Shown: positions 49,343-59,073 of the stretch, one piece after another
Numbering within the stretch: position 1 is the first letter of the stretch
How the letters are laid out: every line of letters begins with the position of its first letter
Assembly (NCBI RefSeq): GCF_021601625.1
Contig: NZ_BQHR01000003.1
Coordinates: 1 to 64,000, forward strand
Source of the DNA: Pseudomonas paraglycinae
Lineage (GTDB): Bacteria; Pseudomonadota; Gammaproteobacteria; Pseudomonadales; Pseudomonadaceae
Length of the DNA stretch: 64,000 nucleotides
Reading direction: 5' to 3'
The notes under the pieces: model-generated
Told to the model about the DNA's origin: nothing
Seen by the model: the letters and a program-made list of their open reading frames with translations, nothing else
Databases searched by the model: none
Translations under genes and position numbers: made by a program

Positions 49343-51319
49343 ATGTCTCAACCTCGCGCTCGGATCGCCTCGCAGCTGGGCCTCGCGCTCGCCGTGATAC
49401 TGGCGATAGTCATCAGCGGCAGTACGGTGTTCGCCCTGCGTTCGCTGGACACCGCCAATCTCGCCACCCGTGAAGAACACCTGGCCAGCGAGGCACGCCT
49501 GCTCGCCGACCAGCTGAGCACTTTTCACGGCACGCTGCGCGAAAGCACCCAGCGCCTGAGCGGGTTGTTCGAGAAGCGCTTCATCGCGGGCCTGAGCATT
49601 CACCCGAGCGAGCCGGTCAATGTTGCGGGCACCCAGACCCCGGGCCTGCACCTGGGCAGCGAAGTGTTGAACAACAACTTCAAGGAAGTCGACGAGTTCA
49701 AGCAGATGACGGCGGGCGTTGCCACGCTGTTCGTGCGCAGCGGCGAAGACTTCATTCGCGTCAGCACCTCTCTGAGCAAACAGGACGGCACCCGCGCCAT
49801 CGGCACCGTGCTCGACCACGCTCACCCGGCCTATGCGAAATTGATGGCGGGGCAGGGTTACGTCGGTCGCGCCTTGCTGTTCGATCGCTCCTACATGACT
49901 CAGTACACCCCGGTGCGTGACAGTAGCGGCAAGGTAATCGCGGTGTTGTTCGTCGGCTTCGATTACACCGACGCGCAGAACGCCCAGTTCGCCAATCTCA
50001 AGCGCTTCCGTATCGGCCAGACCGGCTCGCTGGCGCTGCTGGACGAGAAGAACCAGTGGCTGGTGGCGCCGGCCGGTGTGCAGGCGCTGGATCAAGCGGT
50101 TCCTGTAATCAACGGTCTGGCGAAAACGCCGGGTAAAGGACAGTTCTGGAGCGACAAGTCCGAAGACTTCTACAGCATCGCCGTGCCGTTCGAGGGTGGC
50201 CCGTGGTCGGTGGTGGCGAGCATGCCGAAAGCCGAGATCCGCGCGGTGACCTGGAGCGTCGGCACCCAGCTGGCCATCGGCAGTCTGCTGGCGATGCTGC
50301 TGGCGGTCGGCTCCGTGGTCTGGTTGCTGCGCAGCAAACTGGCACCGCTGGGCGATCTGGTCCGCCAGGCTGAAGCCCTGGGCGCCGGCGATCTGAGCGT
50401 GCGCCTGAGTGTGTCGAGCAACGACGAGATTGGCCAGTTGGCCCGCGCGTTCAACCAGATGAGCCAAGCCCTGTCGACCATGGTCGAGCACATCCGCCGC
50501 GCCTCGGAAGAGGTCAACCGTCGGGCTCAAGCGCTGTCCGGTCTGTCTGGCGGCGCCTATGAAGGCATGGAGCAACAGTCTGGCGAAATCACCAGCATGG
50601 CCGGCGCCGTTGAAGAGTTCTCCGCCACTTCGCTGAACATTGCCGACAACATGGGCAACACCCAGCGTCTGGCCCAGGAAAACGCCCAGCAGACCCAGAT
50701 CGGTCGCACGTCGATGGAAGAAGCGTCTTCCTCGCTGGAGCAGATTGCCGGCGCACTGAACACCACCGCGACCGTGATCAACACGCTCGGTCAGCGCTCC
50801 CAGGAAATCGGCGGCATCGTCAGCGTGATCACCTCGATTGCCGAACAGACCAACCTGCTGGCACTCAACGCTGCCATCGAAGCGGCCCGTGCCGGTGAAC
50901 AAGGTCGCGGGTTTGCCGTGGTGGCCGACGAAGTGCGCAGCCTCGCCTCGCGTACCCGTCAGGCGACGGATGAAATTTCCAGCATGATTCACAGCATTCA
51001 GCAGGAAACCGGCAACGCCATCAGCAACATGGAGCAGGGCAACCTGCTGATGCAGGAAGGCCTGTCGCGCAATGCCAATGTGGCGTCGGCGCTGGCGCGC
51101 ATTGACGAGCAAAGCCGCTCGGCGGGTGAGCAGTTTGCCGCGATCACCACCGCGACTCAGGAGCAGAGCAGCACCGCGACTTTGCTCAGCAGCAACTTGC
51201 AGAGCATCGCGATGGCCAACAGCGAGCAGCGCGAAGTGGTATCGAACCTGGCAATCACCGCCAAGGAACTGGAAGGCCTCGCAGCCGACCTGCGCCAGGA
51301 AGTCGACCGCTTCCGGTGA
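49343..51319 (+). CDS. Methyl-accepting chemotaxis protein with Cache ligand domain
   Basis: A 658-residue transmembrane chemoreceptor. TM1 is about residues 11-33. The periplasmic sensor (about 34-300) resembles the Cache_3-Cache_2 type ([35 protein letters not shown] and later [11 protein letters not shown]). TM2 is about 305-330, a HAMP domain follows (about 330-385), and the cytoplasmic hairpin tip reads [36 protein letters not shown]. All signalling parts are present. No chemotaxis genes are adjacent, so it is an orphan receptor feeding a distant cluster. The ligand is unknown, though related receptors sense organic acids or amino acids. AGGAG precedes the ATG by about 7 bases. Confidence 0.93.
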   Translation: MSQPRARIASQLGLALAVILAIVISGSTVFALRSLDTANLATREEHLASEARLLADQLSTFHGTLRESTQRLSGLFEKRFIAGLSIHPSEPVNVAGTQTPGLHLGSEVLNNNFKEVDEFKQMTAGVATLFVRSGEDFIRVSTSLSKQDGTRAIGTVLDHAHPAYAKLMAGQGYVGRALLFDRSYMTQYTPVRDSSGKVIAVLFVGFDYTDAQNAQFANLKRFRIGQTGSLALLDEKNQWLVAPAGVQALDQAVPVINGLAKTPGKGQFWSDKSEDFYSIAVPFEGGPWSVVASMPKAEIRAVTWSVGTQLAIGSLLAMLLAVGSVVWLLRSKLAPLGDLVRQAEALGAGDLSVRLSVSSNDEIGQLARAFNQMSQALSTMVEHIRRASEEVNRRAQALSGLSGGAYEGMEQQSGEITSMAGAVEEFSATSLNIADNMGNTQRLAQENAQQTQIGRTSMEEASSSLEQIAGALNTTATVINTLGQRSQEIGGIVSVITSIAEQTNLLALNAAIEAARAGEQGRGFAVVADEVRSLASRTRQATDEISSMIHSIQQETGNAISNMEQGNLLMQEGLSRNANVASALARIDEQSRSAGEQFAAITTATQEQSSTATLLSSNLQSIAMANSEQREVVSNLAITAKELEGLAADLRQEVDRFR

Positions 51320-51334
51320 GGCGTCTCTGAAATA

Positions 51335-51399
51335 GCTATCGCGAGCAGGCTCGCTCCCACAGGTTTTTTGTTGGACCTGTGAGAGCGAGCCTGCTTGCG
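51335..51399. repeat. Reverse-oriented REP pair
   Basis: GCGAGCAGGCTCGCTCCCACAGGT and ACCTGTGAGAGCGAGCCTGCTTGC face each other with their GTGGGAG ends inward, separated by only about 12 bases (TTTTTTGTTGG). This is the opposite of the usual REPIN order. It lies between the convergent MCP and comM genes. Confidence 0.85.
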
Positions 51400-51424
51400 T
51401 TTGGGCCCGCCACGACCTCGACAC

Positions 51425-52918
51425 TTACTGAGTCGCCGGCCGATACTGCAACGCTTCGGCCAGATGTTCGCGACTGATATCCGCGCACTTCTCCAGATCC
51501 GCCAGCGTCCGCGCGACCTTGAGCAGCCGATGCGCCGAGCGCAGCGACAAGGTCAGTCTTTCGCACGCCGTCTCCAGCCAGGTTTCATCGGCTGTGGATA
51601 ACTTGCAGTGCTTCTTCAGCCCCGGCAAATCGAGAAATGCATTGGCACAGCCCTGGCGTTTTTGCTGACGATCGCGGGCCTCTGCGACCAATGTGGCCGC
51701 GCTGGCGCTGTCCTCTCCCGGTTTCACCGCAGGGTTCAACGCTGTCGCCTCCCGCGCCACCGTCAGGTGCAAATCGATCCGGTCCAGCAACGGCCCCGAC
51801 AGTTTGTTGCGATAGCGCTGCACCATGTCCGGCGTGCACGAACACTTGCCGCTCGGTTCGCCAAGATATCCACAGGGACAGGGATTCATCGCCGCCACCA
51901 GCTGGAATCTCGCGGGAAACCGCACCCTTTCCTTGGCCCGTGCGATGACGATGCAGCCGGATTCCAGCGGTTCGCGCAGAACCTCCAGCACCTTGCGATC
52001 AAACTCGGGCAGTTCATCGAGAAACAGTACGCCGTGATGGGCGAGCGTGATTTCGCCGGGTTGCGGTTTTGAGCTGCCACCGACCAGTGCCGGCCCGGAG
52101 GCCGAGTGATGCGGCTGGCGAAACGGGCGCTGCGGCCAGTGGGTCAACGGTGCGCCGCTGGCGACGGATTGAATCGCCGCCACCTCCAGCGCTTCGCTCT
52201 CGGCCAGCGGTGGCAGCAAACCGGGTAATCGACTTGCCAGCAACGTCTTGCCCGTCCCCGGTGGCCCGCTGAACAGCAGGTTGTGGGCACCGGCGGCGGC
52301 AATCAGCAGCGCCCGTTTGGCGGCCAGTTGGCCCTGTACTTCATTCAGGTCGGGATAGGGTTTCGCGGCATGGATCAGCCCATCCGAGACATAAGGCTCG
52401 ACCGGCGTATGCCCGTTGAAATGCGCCACGGCCTCCAGCAGATGATCCACCGCGATCACCCTCAGCCCAGATGCCAGACAAGCCTCCTCGGCATTCGCCC
52501 GTGGCACCACCAGCGTCCGCCCGGCCTTGCGCGCTGCCAGTGCCGCCGGCAACACCCCGCGCACCGCCCGCACGGCACCGGACAACGCCAGTTCGCCAAG
52601 GCACTCCACGTCATCCAGCGTCAACGTCGGCACCTGCACACTCGCCGACAGAATCCCCAGCGCAATCGCCAGATCGAACCGCCCGCCATCCTTGGGCAAA
52701 TCAGCCGGCGCCAGATTCAGCGTGATCCGCCGCGCCGGAAACTGCAGCCCCGAATTGATGATCGCACTGCGCACCCGGTCCTTGCTCTCTTTCACCGCGG
52801 CTTCGGGCAGGCCGACCATGGTCAGCGAGGGCAGGCCGTTGGCCAGGTGGACTTCGACGGTGACGGCGGGAGCATCCACGCCAATCTGGGCGCGGCTATG
52901 GACGATGGCGAGGGACAT
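51425..52918 (-). CDS. comM: ComM/YifB-family Mg-chelatase-like AAA+ helicase
   Basis: A 497-residue AAA+ protein. The N-terminal region has VEVHLANGLPSLTMVGLPEAAVKESKDRVRSAI. Walker A is GPPGTGKT (218-225), Walker B is GVLFLDELPEFDRKVLEVLREPLE, and the zinc-like motif CPCGYLGEPSGKCSC follows. ComM is a branch-migration helicase acting in natural transformation and recombination. Whether this strain is transformable is not known; the gene is widely conserved. Confidence 0.94.
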   Translation of the reverse strand: MSLAIVHSRAQIGVDAPAVTVEVHLANGLPSLTMVGLPEAAVKESKDRVRSAIINSGLQFPARRITLNLAPADLPKDGGRFDLAIALGILSASVQVPTLTLDDVECLGELALSGAVRAVRGVLPAALAARKAGRTLVVPRANAEEACLASGLRVIAVDHLLEAVAHFNGHTPVEPYVSDGLIHAAKPYPDLNEVQGQLAAKRALLIAAAGAHNLLFSGPPGTGKTLLASRLPGLLPPLAESEALEVAAIQSVASGAPLTHWPQRPFRQPHHSASGPALVGGSSKPQPGEITLAHHGVLFLDELPEFDRKVLEVLREPLESGCIVIARAKERVRFPARFQLVAAMNPCPCGYLGEPSGKCSCTPDMVQRYRNKLSGPLLDRIDLHLTVAREATALNPAVKPGEDSASAATLVAEARDRQQKRQGCANAFLDLPGLKKHCKLSTADETWLETACERLTLSLRSAHRLLKVARTLADLEKCADISREHLAEALQYRPATQ

Positions 52919-53058
52919 GGTCGTTCCTTGAGTTGAATCGGGGGCCGCTTCCTGCGGGTTTTTGAAGGGTAGTTGAGCGGGGTGCTAGCGTTTGAGTAGA
53001 GGTTTACAAGACGTATCAGAAAGCGGTTGTGCGGGCCTATGCATTCATCTTCTGCCTG

Positions 53059-53211
53059 CTAACGGACCACTTGGCTCAAGCTCAGGTCCGCACGTAACGG
53101 CAACTTCAATAAACCTCCGTTGATTGGCTGACAATTTCCAGCCAGTCGGAGTGCTTCGAGGTGTAGTTCAACAACCTGAAGTAGCTTTGTCTTTCTCTTT
53201 TTATCCTTCAC
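53059..53211 (-). CDS. Unassigned 50-codon small ORF with strong ribosome-binding site
   Basis: A GTG-started frame of 50 codons and a TAG stop: (M)KDKKRKTKLLQVVELHLE, then ALRLAGNCQPINGGLLKL and PLRADLSLSQVVR. It is preceded by AAGGAGGT (53216-53223), an unusually complete Shine-Dalgarno sequence, only about 5 bases from the GTG. It looks like a basic N-terminus followed by an amphipathic helix. It lies in the 486-base gap between comM and the HigA-like gene, which holds nothing else I can identify. It may be a real small gene or chance; I do not recognise a family. Confidence 0.35.
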   Translation of the reverse strand: MKDKKRKTKLLQVVELHLEALRLAGNCQPINGGLLKLPLRADLSLSQVVR

Positions 53212-53404
53212 AGAGACCTCCTTCCTGATGGGTGTCGCTAATGTAATGACAGGCGTAAGGACAACTTAAATAGGCGCAGGCGCTGATTTTTGTAGGGGCA
53301 TGCCCTAATAGTTGTAGGACGCCAGCGAAAGCGACTCGACGGTCTTGTATCGCAAAGTCGGATGCTCCAGTTTGGCCGCTCAATGCAGCCTCTGGAGGCG
53401 AAAA

Positions 53405-53659
53405 ATGGACCGCAATGGTATGCGCCCGATTCATCCGGGCGAGGTGCTGGATAAGGAATTCATGGAGCCATTGGGCATGACGGTCATGGACTTGGCCATG
53501 CCCACGAACTGGCCTGAAACCGAGATCGAAAAGCTTGTGAAATGCCAGCTCAGGATCTGCGCCGATCTGGCAATCAGGCTGGCCATTCACCTCAACACCA
53601 CGCCTGAGTTCTGGATGGATCTTCAGTCGACTTACGATTTGCGAAAAGCTGAAGTTTAG
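53405..53659 (+). CDS. Orphan HigA-like antitoxin (eroded helix-turn-helix)
   Basis: An 84-residue protein aligning without gaps to HigA-type XRE antitoxins: MRPIHPGEVLDKEFMEPLGMT at the start and LAIRLAIHLNTTPEFWMDLQSTYDLRKAE at the end are canonical. The recognition-helix part, normally like LGVSRKTLSRLLNG, reads NWPETEIEKLVKCQL; the turn Gly and the usual polar DNA contacts are lost. No HigB toxin frame precedes it in 53212-53404. It may be a decayed remnant or a repurposed regulator. A ribosome-binding site TGGAGGC precedes the ATG. Confidence 0.6.
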   Translation: MDRNGMRPIHPGEVLDKEFMEPLGMTVMDLAMPTNWPETEIEKLVKCQLRICADLAIRLAIHLNTTPEFWMDLQSTYDLRKAEV

Positions 53660-53801
53660 AGAGGAGCTTCCGTCCGTGATCAAGTGGAGCGGCTGGCGCA
53701 TTGCGCTTGATCTGAATCCAAGGTCGTACGGCGGGGAGCTGAACAGTTGCTGTGACTACTCCTCAGAAAACCGATTGTTGCAGCTATCTCGAGGCGAAAA
53801 A

Positions 53802-53826
53802 AAACCGCCTTGAGGAGACGGTTTTC
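53802..53826 (-). terminator. Terminator of ubiK
   Basis: AAAACCGcCTtgaGGaGaCGGTTTT, one mismatch. Read on the minus strand, it is followed by TTTTTTTTCG. The 303-base gap 53660-53962 around it holds no convincing gene. Confidence 0.7.
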
Positions 53827-53962
53827 AGTTGCAGGCTTCGGTGAGGCCAAGGCCTGCGCATCCTTAGTGGACACACTCGCGTATCCCGAGGTTATGCATG
53901 TTTGATCGCTGGCGCAAGCATCAACGAAATTCCGCCAGCCAGTGGCAGGCTGGGATGAGGAC

Positions 53963-54223
53963 TCACTCAGCCGGCGGCGTCAGCTTCGCTTCCAGCTCCG
54001 CCACCTTCGCCTCAAGGCTCTCGAGCCGGGCGCGAGTGCGCGCCAGTACCACCATCTGACTGTCAAACTCTTCGCGGCTCACCAGGTCCAGTTTGCTGAA
54101 GGCGCTTTGCAGCAGCATCTTGAACTGGCTTTCTATTTCGGCTTTCGGCAAGGGCGTGTCGCCGCTGAACAGGCGGGAGGCGGTGCCGCTCAGGGCGTCG
54201 AGGAAGTCTTTGGGCGCGAGCAT
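53963..54223 (-). CDS. ubiK: Ubiquinone biosynthesis accessory factor UbiK
   Basis: An 86-residue protein of the YqiC/BMFP family. An N-terminal amphipathic helix (APKDFLDALSGTASRLFSG) binds membrane. The C-terminal coiled coil (SQMVVLARTRARLESLEAKVAELEAKL) trimerises. It helps UbiJ and the soluble ubiquinone-synthesis complex. Length and layout match the family. It is divergent from glnK, as in P. aeruginosa. Confidence 0.9.
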   Translation of the reverse strand: MLAPKDFLDALSGTASRLFSGDTPLPKAEIESQFKMLLQSAFSKLDLVSREEFDSQMVVLARTRARLESLEAKVAELEAKLTPPAE

Positions 54224-54293
54224 GGGATATGTCCTGGAAACAATGGCCGGCAGTGTATCACGCAGTGTCTATAGTCATTGGCGCAGGCACGGA

Positions 54294-54342
54294 TGCACGC
54301 TTTTCGCGCAACTGGATGCACGGCCACGCACCGTTGTTGTGC
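54294..54342 (+). promoter_or_regulatory. Two NtrC-type enhancer sites upstream of glnK
   Basis: TGCAC-gcttttc-GCGCA (54294-54310, one mismatch) and GCAC-cgttgtt-GTGC (54328-54342, perfect) fit the GCAC-N7-GTGC pattern of NtrC sites. Their centres are about 33 bases apart, three helical turns. They lie about 75-125 bases upstream of the -24 element. Confidence 0.6.
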
Positions 54343-54396
54343 GTATCCCGAGTGCCATTTGGGTGATGGCCTCTGCTGCAGCGGCCAAGGGATTGA

Positions 54397-54960
<564 letters not shown>

Positions 54961-54997
54961 ACGCCGCCACAAACCCAACGCCCCAGGAGAAAACAAT

Positions 54998-56335
54998 ATG
55001 ACTCTGCGTAAATTCGCAGGGCTAGGAGCCCTGTTGTCTATCGTAATGCCCGGCCTGGCCATGGCGGCAGACGAAGTGGCAGCTCCAGTCCTGAACTCCG
55101 GCGACACCGCCTGGATGCTCACCTCCACAGCCCTCGTGCTGTTCATGACCATTCCCGGCCTCGCGCTGTTCTACGGCGGCATGGTCCGGTCGAAAAACAT
55201 TCTTTCCGTGATGATGCAGTGCTTCGCCATTACCGGTCTGATCAGCGTCCTGTGGGTCATTTATGGCTACAGCATCGCGTTCGACACCACCGGCATGGAG
55301 CAGGGCGTCGTCAACTTCAACTCGTTCGTGGGCGGTTTCGGCAAGGCGTTCCTGGCCGGTGTCACGCCAGCGAGCCTGACCGGCCCGGCGGCGCTGTTCC
55401 CTGAAGCGGTCTTCATCACCTTCCAGATGACCTTCGCGATCATCACCCCGGCGCTGATCGTCGGTGCGTTCGCCGAGCGGATGAAGTTCTCCGCGATGCT
55501 GATCTTCATGGGCATCTGGTTCACCCTGGTCTATGCACCGATCGCGCACATGGTCTGGTCCGGCAACGGCGGCCTGATGTGGGACTGGGGCGTGCTCGAC
55601 TTCGCCGGCGGCACCGTGGTGCACATCAACGCCGGTGTGGCCGGTCTGATTGCCTGCCTGGTACTGGGTAAACGCAAAGGCTTCCCGACCACCCCGATGG
55701 CGCCACACAATCTGGGTTACACCCTGATGGGCGCAGCGATGCTGTGGGTTGGCTGGTTCGGCTTCAACGCCGGTTCCGCTGCTGCCGCCAACGGCACCGC
55801 CGGCATGGCGATGCTGGTGACCCAGATTGCGACCGCCGCTGCGGCACTGGGCTGGATGTTCGCCGAGTGGATCACTCACGGCAAACCAAGCGCACTGGGT
55901 ATCGCATCCGGCGTCGTCGCAGGTCTGGTCGCGATCACTCCGGCGGCTGGCACCGTGGGCCCGATGGGCGCACTGGTGATCGGTCTGGCGGCAGGCGTGG
56001 TGTGCTTCTTCTGCGCTACCACCCTGAAACGCAAACTCGGTTATGACGACTCCCTGGACGCCTTCGGCGTGCACGGTATCGGCGGTATCCTCGGCGCGAT
56101 CCTGACCGGTGTGTTTGCTGCACCGTCGCTGGGTGGCTTCGGCACCGTCACCGACATCGCCGCACAAGTCTGGATTCAGTGCAAAGGCGTCGGCTTCACC
56201 GTGATCTACACCGCGATCGTCACCTTCATCATCCTCAAGGTACTGGATGCCGTGATGGGTCTGCGCGTGACCGAGGAAGAAGAATCGGTCGGCCTGGATC
56301 TGGCACAACACAACGAGCGCGGCTACAACCTGTAA
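54998..56335 (+). CDS. amtB: Ammonium transporter AmtB
   Basis: A 445-residue trimeric ammonium channel. The cleaved signal peptide MTLRKFAGLGALLSIVMPGLAMA is followed by about 11 transmembrane helices. The twin-His pore residues are in APIAHMVWSGNGG and FGVHGIGG, and the family signature is DFAGGTVVHINAGVAGL. The C-terminal tail DLAQHNERGYNL is the GlnK-responsive end. AGGAG precedes the ATG. The glnK-amtB operon ends at a strong terminator. Confidence 0.97.
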   Translation: MTLRKFAGLGALLSIVMPGLAMAADEVAAPVLNSGDTAWMLTSTALVLFMTIPGLALFYGGMVRSKNILSVMMQCFAITGLISVLWVIYGYSIAFDTTGMEQGVVNFNSFVGGFGKAFLAGVTPASLTGPAALFPEAVFITFQMTFAIITPALIVGAFAERMKFSAMLIFMGIWFTLVYAPIAHMVWSGNGGLMWDWGVLDFAGGTVVHINAGVAGLIACLVLGKRKGFPTTPMAPHNLGYTLMGAAMLWVGWFGFNAGSAAAANGTAGMAMLVTQIATAAAALGWMFAEWITHGKPSALGIASGVVAGLVAITPAAGTVGPMGALVIGLAAGVVCFFCATTLKRKLGYDDSLDAFGVHGIGGILGAILTGVFAAPSLGGFGTVTDIAAQVWIQCKGVGFTVIYTAIVTFIILKVLDAVMGLRVTEEEESVGLDLAQHNERGYNL

Positions 56336-56354
56336 GCACGCGCCGCAAAAAACT

Positions 56355-56379
56355 TGCCCGGCTCGCCGGGCATTTTTTT
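56355..56379 (+). terminator. Terminator of glnK-amtB
   Basis: TGCCCGGC-tc-GCCGGGCA followed by TTTTTTT. Confidence 0.93.
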
Positions 56380-56550
56380 GTCTGGAATTTGTCTTCCCTG
56401 ATACCGCTGAAAGGATTTTTCGTACTGCTTTGGTCGTGTTTACGACGAGTGTTTTTCTGCGGCCAAAGGCTTACACCATTGAAGGAATATTAGGGCCTTT
56501 GTTTTTTTCCAGAGCGCGCTAGAATGCGCCCCGAACGTGCGGAGAACTGT

Positions 56551-56976
56551 ATGTGGCAACAGACTCTGATAACCCTGCGGGCACGGCCCCGGGGCTTTCA
56601 TCTGGTGACGGACGAGTTGCTCGCCGGCCTGCCTGAACTCAAGGCATGCCGGGTCGGTCTGTTGCATTTGTGGCTGCAGCATACCTCGGCGTCGTTGACC
56701 ATCAACGAGAACGCCGATCCGGCGGTACGTCGCGACTTCGAACGATTTTTCAATCGTCTGATCCCACAAGGAGCAGACGGCTATGAGCATAACGACGAAG
56801 GCCTGGACGACCTCCCGGCGCACTTCAAGGCCAGCGTGCTGGGCTGTCAGATCAGTTTGCCGGTAACGGCGGGCCGACTGGCACTGGGCACCTGGCAAGG
56901 CGTTTACCTGGGCGAGCACCGTGATCATGGCGGTGCCCGTAAAGTCCTCGCCACCTTGCACGGTGAAGGGGCATAA
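56551..56976 (+). CDS. yjbQ: YjbQ/UPF0047-family protein
   Basis: A 141-residue protein with the family motif [16 protein letters not shown] (about 43-58), [23 protein letters not shown] and [21 protein letters not shown] near the end, which carries the His/Glu metal-like cluster. Members show weak thiamin phosphate synthase activity in vitro; the real role is unclear. GGAG lies 6 bases before the ATG at 56551. It is upstream of sutA in the same direction with a 102-base gap. Confidence 0.9.
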   Translation: MWQQTLITLRARPRGFHLVTDELLAGLPELKACRVGLLHLWLQHTSASLTINENADPAVRRDFERFFNRLIPQGADGYEHNDEGLDDLPAHFKASVLGCQISLPVTAGRLALGTWQGVYLGEHRDHGGARKVLATLHGEGA

Positions 56977-57078
56977 ACCGTTGGTCACCAATGGTTACCG
57001 ATTTTTTTCCGGCGACTTTCGACAGTCGCCAAAGCTGGTCTATAACTAATCTGCTTTTCGCAAGTCATGAGGTAGAAC

Positions 57079-57405
57079 ATGAGCGACGATGATCTGGAAA
57101 ACGACGACCTCGAAGTAGGCGACGAAGACGAGGCCGAAGACGGTCTGGAAGCAGCAGCGGAAGACGTTGCTGAAGACGATGGCGGTGACGATACGCCGGC
57201 CCCGGCTGCCAAAGGCAAGGCCAAGGCTGCGGTGTCGGTCGACGAGTTGCCGAGCATCGAAGCCAAGAACAAGGAGCGCGATGCCCTGGCCAAGGCCATG
57301 GAAGAGTTCCTTGCGCGCGGCGGCAAGGTGCAGGAAGTGGAGGCCAACGTGGTCGCCGATCCGCCCAAGAAGCCGGACAACAAGTACGGCAGCCGCCCTA
57401 TCTGA
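57079..57405 (+). CDS. sutA: RNA polymerase-associated slow-growth regulator SutA
   Basis: A 108-residue protein. The first 60 residues are highly acidic and predicted disordered (MSDDDLENDDLEVGDEDEAED). A short basic Ala/Lys stretch and the conserved C-terminus follow (ERDALAKAMEEFLARGGKVQEVE, then VVADPPKKPDNKYGSRPI). This is the layout of P. aeruginosa SutA, which binds RNA polymerase directly and increases transcription of housekeeping genes during slow growth. GAGG precedes the ATG. It is Pseudomonas-restricted and a good genus marker. Confidence 0.93.
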   Translation: MSDDDLENDDLEVGDEDEAEDGLEAAAEDVAEDDGGDDTPAPAAKGKAKAAVSVDELPSIEAKNKERDALAKAMEEFLARGGKVQEVEANVVADPPKKPDNKYGSRPI

Positions 57406-57424
57406 GGCGTGTCGCTTGCTTGCT

Positions 57425-57455
57425 GAAAAAGCCCGCCGTCGCTGCGGGCTTTTTC
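57425..57455. terminator. Bidirectional terminator, sutA / HAD gene
   Basis: GAAAAAGCCCGC-cgtcgct-GCGGGCTTTTTC, a perfect 12-base stem between convergent genes. Confidence 0.9.
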
Positions 57456-57470
57456 ATGGGCGAAAGAAAG

Positions 57471-58175
57471 TTAGCCGCGGCTGTTCCAGCGGGCGAGCAC
57501 CGCGGGCAGATCGTTCAGGCTACGAATCTCGGCATCCGGCAGGCGCTCCGCTTCCCAGACCTTGCCGGCCGGGTTGAACCAGATCGCACGCAATCCCGCT
57601 TGCTGAGCCCCGGCGATGTCGTCCCCCGGGTGGTCACCGATATGCACCGCCGCCTCGGCGCTCACGCCACCGCGCTGCAACGCTTCATGGAACAGTCGCA
57701 CATCCGGCTTGGCGATGCCGATGTCTTCGGCGCACAGCGCAAACTTGAAGTAGTCCGCCAGCCCGAGACGACGGACATCGGCGTTGCCGTTGGTGACCAC
57801 ACCGAGTGCGTAGTGTTTGGCGAGGGTTTCCAGGATCGGCTCCACCTCCGGGAACACTTCGATCTGATGCCGCGCATGCAGAAACACTTCAAAACTCTTG
57901 TCCGCCAGATCCGACGCTTCGCCGTGGGCGTACCCGGCTTCTTCCAGCGCATGGAACAGCACGCGCCGGCGCAACGCGCTGATGCGGTGCTTCAGGCCCG
58001 GTTCGTTGGCCAGCACCCGCTCGCGGATCGACCACAGATGCTCGACCGGCACCGCGCCCAGATTCGGCGCATGTTCGCTCAGCCATTCGCGCAAAACCGC
58101 TTCGGCGCTGACGATCACCGGGGCGGTGTCCCACAAGGTGTCGTCGAGGTCGAAGGTGATCAACTGGATGCTCAT
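57471..58175 (-). CDS. HAD-superfamily hydrolase (YigB-like)
   Basis: A 234-residue HAD phosphatase. Motif I is DLDDTLWDT (residues 9-17), motif II is VVTNGNAD, the motif III Lys precedes DVRLF (IAKPDVRLF), and motif IV is [17 protein letters not shown]. It resembles YigB, the FMN phosphatase of riboflavin metabolism, which is also adjacent to xerC in E. coli. Its ATG overlaps the xerC stop by 4 bases, so it is the last gene of the lptM-lysA-dapF-DUF484-xerC operon. Confidence 0.9.
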   Translation of the reverse strand: MSIQLITFDLDDTLWDTAPVIVSAEAVLREWLSEHAPNLGAVPVEHLWSIRERVLANEPGLKHRISALRRRVLFHALEEAGYAHGEASDLADKSFEVFLHARHQIEVFPEVEPILETLAKHYALGVVTNGNADVRRLGLADYFKFALCAEDIGIAKPDVRLFHEALQRGGVSAEAAVHIGDHPGDDIAGAQQAGLRAIWFNPAGKVWEAERLPDAEIRSLNDLPAVLARWNSRG

Positions 58176-59071
58176 GAATCGTCGCCTTTCATGCGTTTGG
58201 CCCGTGGGTGGGCGCTGTCGTAGACCGCCGCCAGGTGCTGGAAGTCCAGGTGGGTATAGATCTGGGTGGTCTTGATGTCCGAGTGGCCGAGCAGTTCCTG
58301 CACCGCGCGCAAGTCCTGGGAGGACTCAAGCAAATGGCTGGCGAAGGAGTGCCGCAGCATGTGCGGGTGGAGGTTCTGCCCCAGTTCGCGCTCGCCGGCG
58401 AGTTTGACCCGAACCTGAATCGCGCGCGGGCCGAGGCGTCGGCCTTGCTGGCTGACGAATACCGCGTCGTCCGCCGGATTGGTCAGCGCCCGCAGCGGCA
58501 GCCATTGCTCCAGTGCTTCCCGGGCCTTTTTGCCGACGGGCAACAGACGCGTCTTGCTGCCCTTGCCGAGCACCTGAACCATGCCGTCGGCCAGATCGAG
58601 CTGATCGAGATTGAGCCCGGTCAGCTCCGACAGACGCAGTCCGGAGGAATAGAACAACTCCAGAATCGCCTGATCGCGCCGCGCGAGGAAATCGTCCTCC
58701 ACGGCACCTTCAAGCAGTTGCAGGGCGCGATCGGTGTCGAGGGTTTTCGGCAGCCGGCGTTCGCCTTTGGGCGGTGCCAGGCCGGTGGCCGGATCGTGAT
58801 CGCAGAGACCTTCACGATTCAGATAGTGATAGAGCCCGCGCACCGCTGAGAGCAGGCGCGCCAGACTGCGTGAGGACTGGCCCTGGGCATGCAGGCGGGC
58901 GATCAGGCTGCGCAGGCGCTGGATGTCCAGCGCCTGCCAGCTATCGATGTTCTGTTTGTTGCACCAGCCGAGGACTTTGTCGAGGTCGCGTCGGTAGGCC
59001 GACAGCGTGTGCGGCGACACCTGCCGCTCACTGCGCAGGTGTTCGCAGTAAGCGTCCAGTTGTCGTTCCAT
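58172..59071 (-). CDS. xerC: Site-specific tyrosine recombinase XerC
   Basis: A 299-residue recombinase resolving chromosome dimers at dif with XerD and FtsK. All catalytic residues are present: R146, K170, H237, R240, H263 and the nucleophile Tyr272 (TTQIYTH). The N-terminal SAM-like domain covers about 1-90. It starts 2 bases after the DUF484 gene and overlaps the HAD gene. The pyoverdine-related name 'sss' has been used for this gene in Pseudomonas. Confidence 0.96.
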   Translation of the reverse strand: MERQLDAYCEHLRSERQVSPHTLSAYRRDLDKVLGWCNKQNIDSWQALDIQRLRSLIARLHAQGQSSRSLARLLSAVRGLYHYLNREGLCDHDPATGLAPPKGERRLPKTLDTDRALQLLEGAVEDDFLARRDQAILELFYSSGLRLSELTGLNLDQLDLADGMVQVLGKGSKTRLLPVGKKAREALEQWLPLRALTNPADDAVFVSQQGRRLGPRAIQVRVKLAGERELGQNLHPHMLRHSFASHLLESSQDLRAVQELLGHSDIKTTQIYTHLDFQHLAAVYDSAHPRAKRMKGDDS

Positions 59072-59073
59072 GC

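Noticed and set aside
49214-51424. Minus-strand frame of 736 codons across the chemoreceptor gene
   Set aside because: The plus-strand frame has a full chemoreceptor layout, so the opposite frame is an artefact of GC-rich codon use.
53201-53701. 166-codon minus-strand frame opposite the HigA-like gene
   Set aside because: The plus-strand HigA signatures are strong and the minus frame has no recognisable domain. Only the 3' part overlaps the separate small ORF in another frame.
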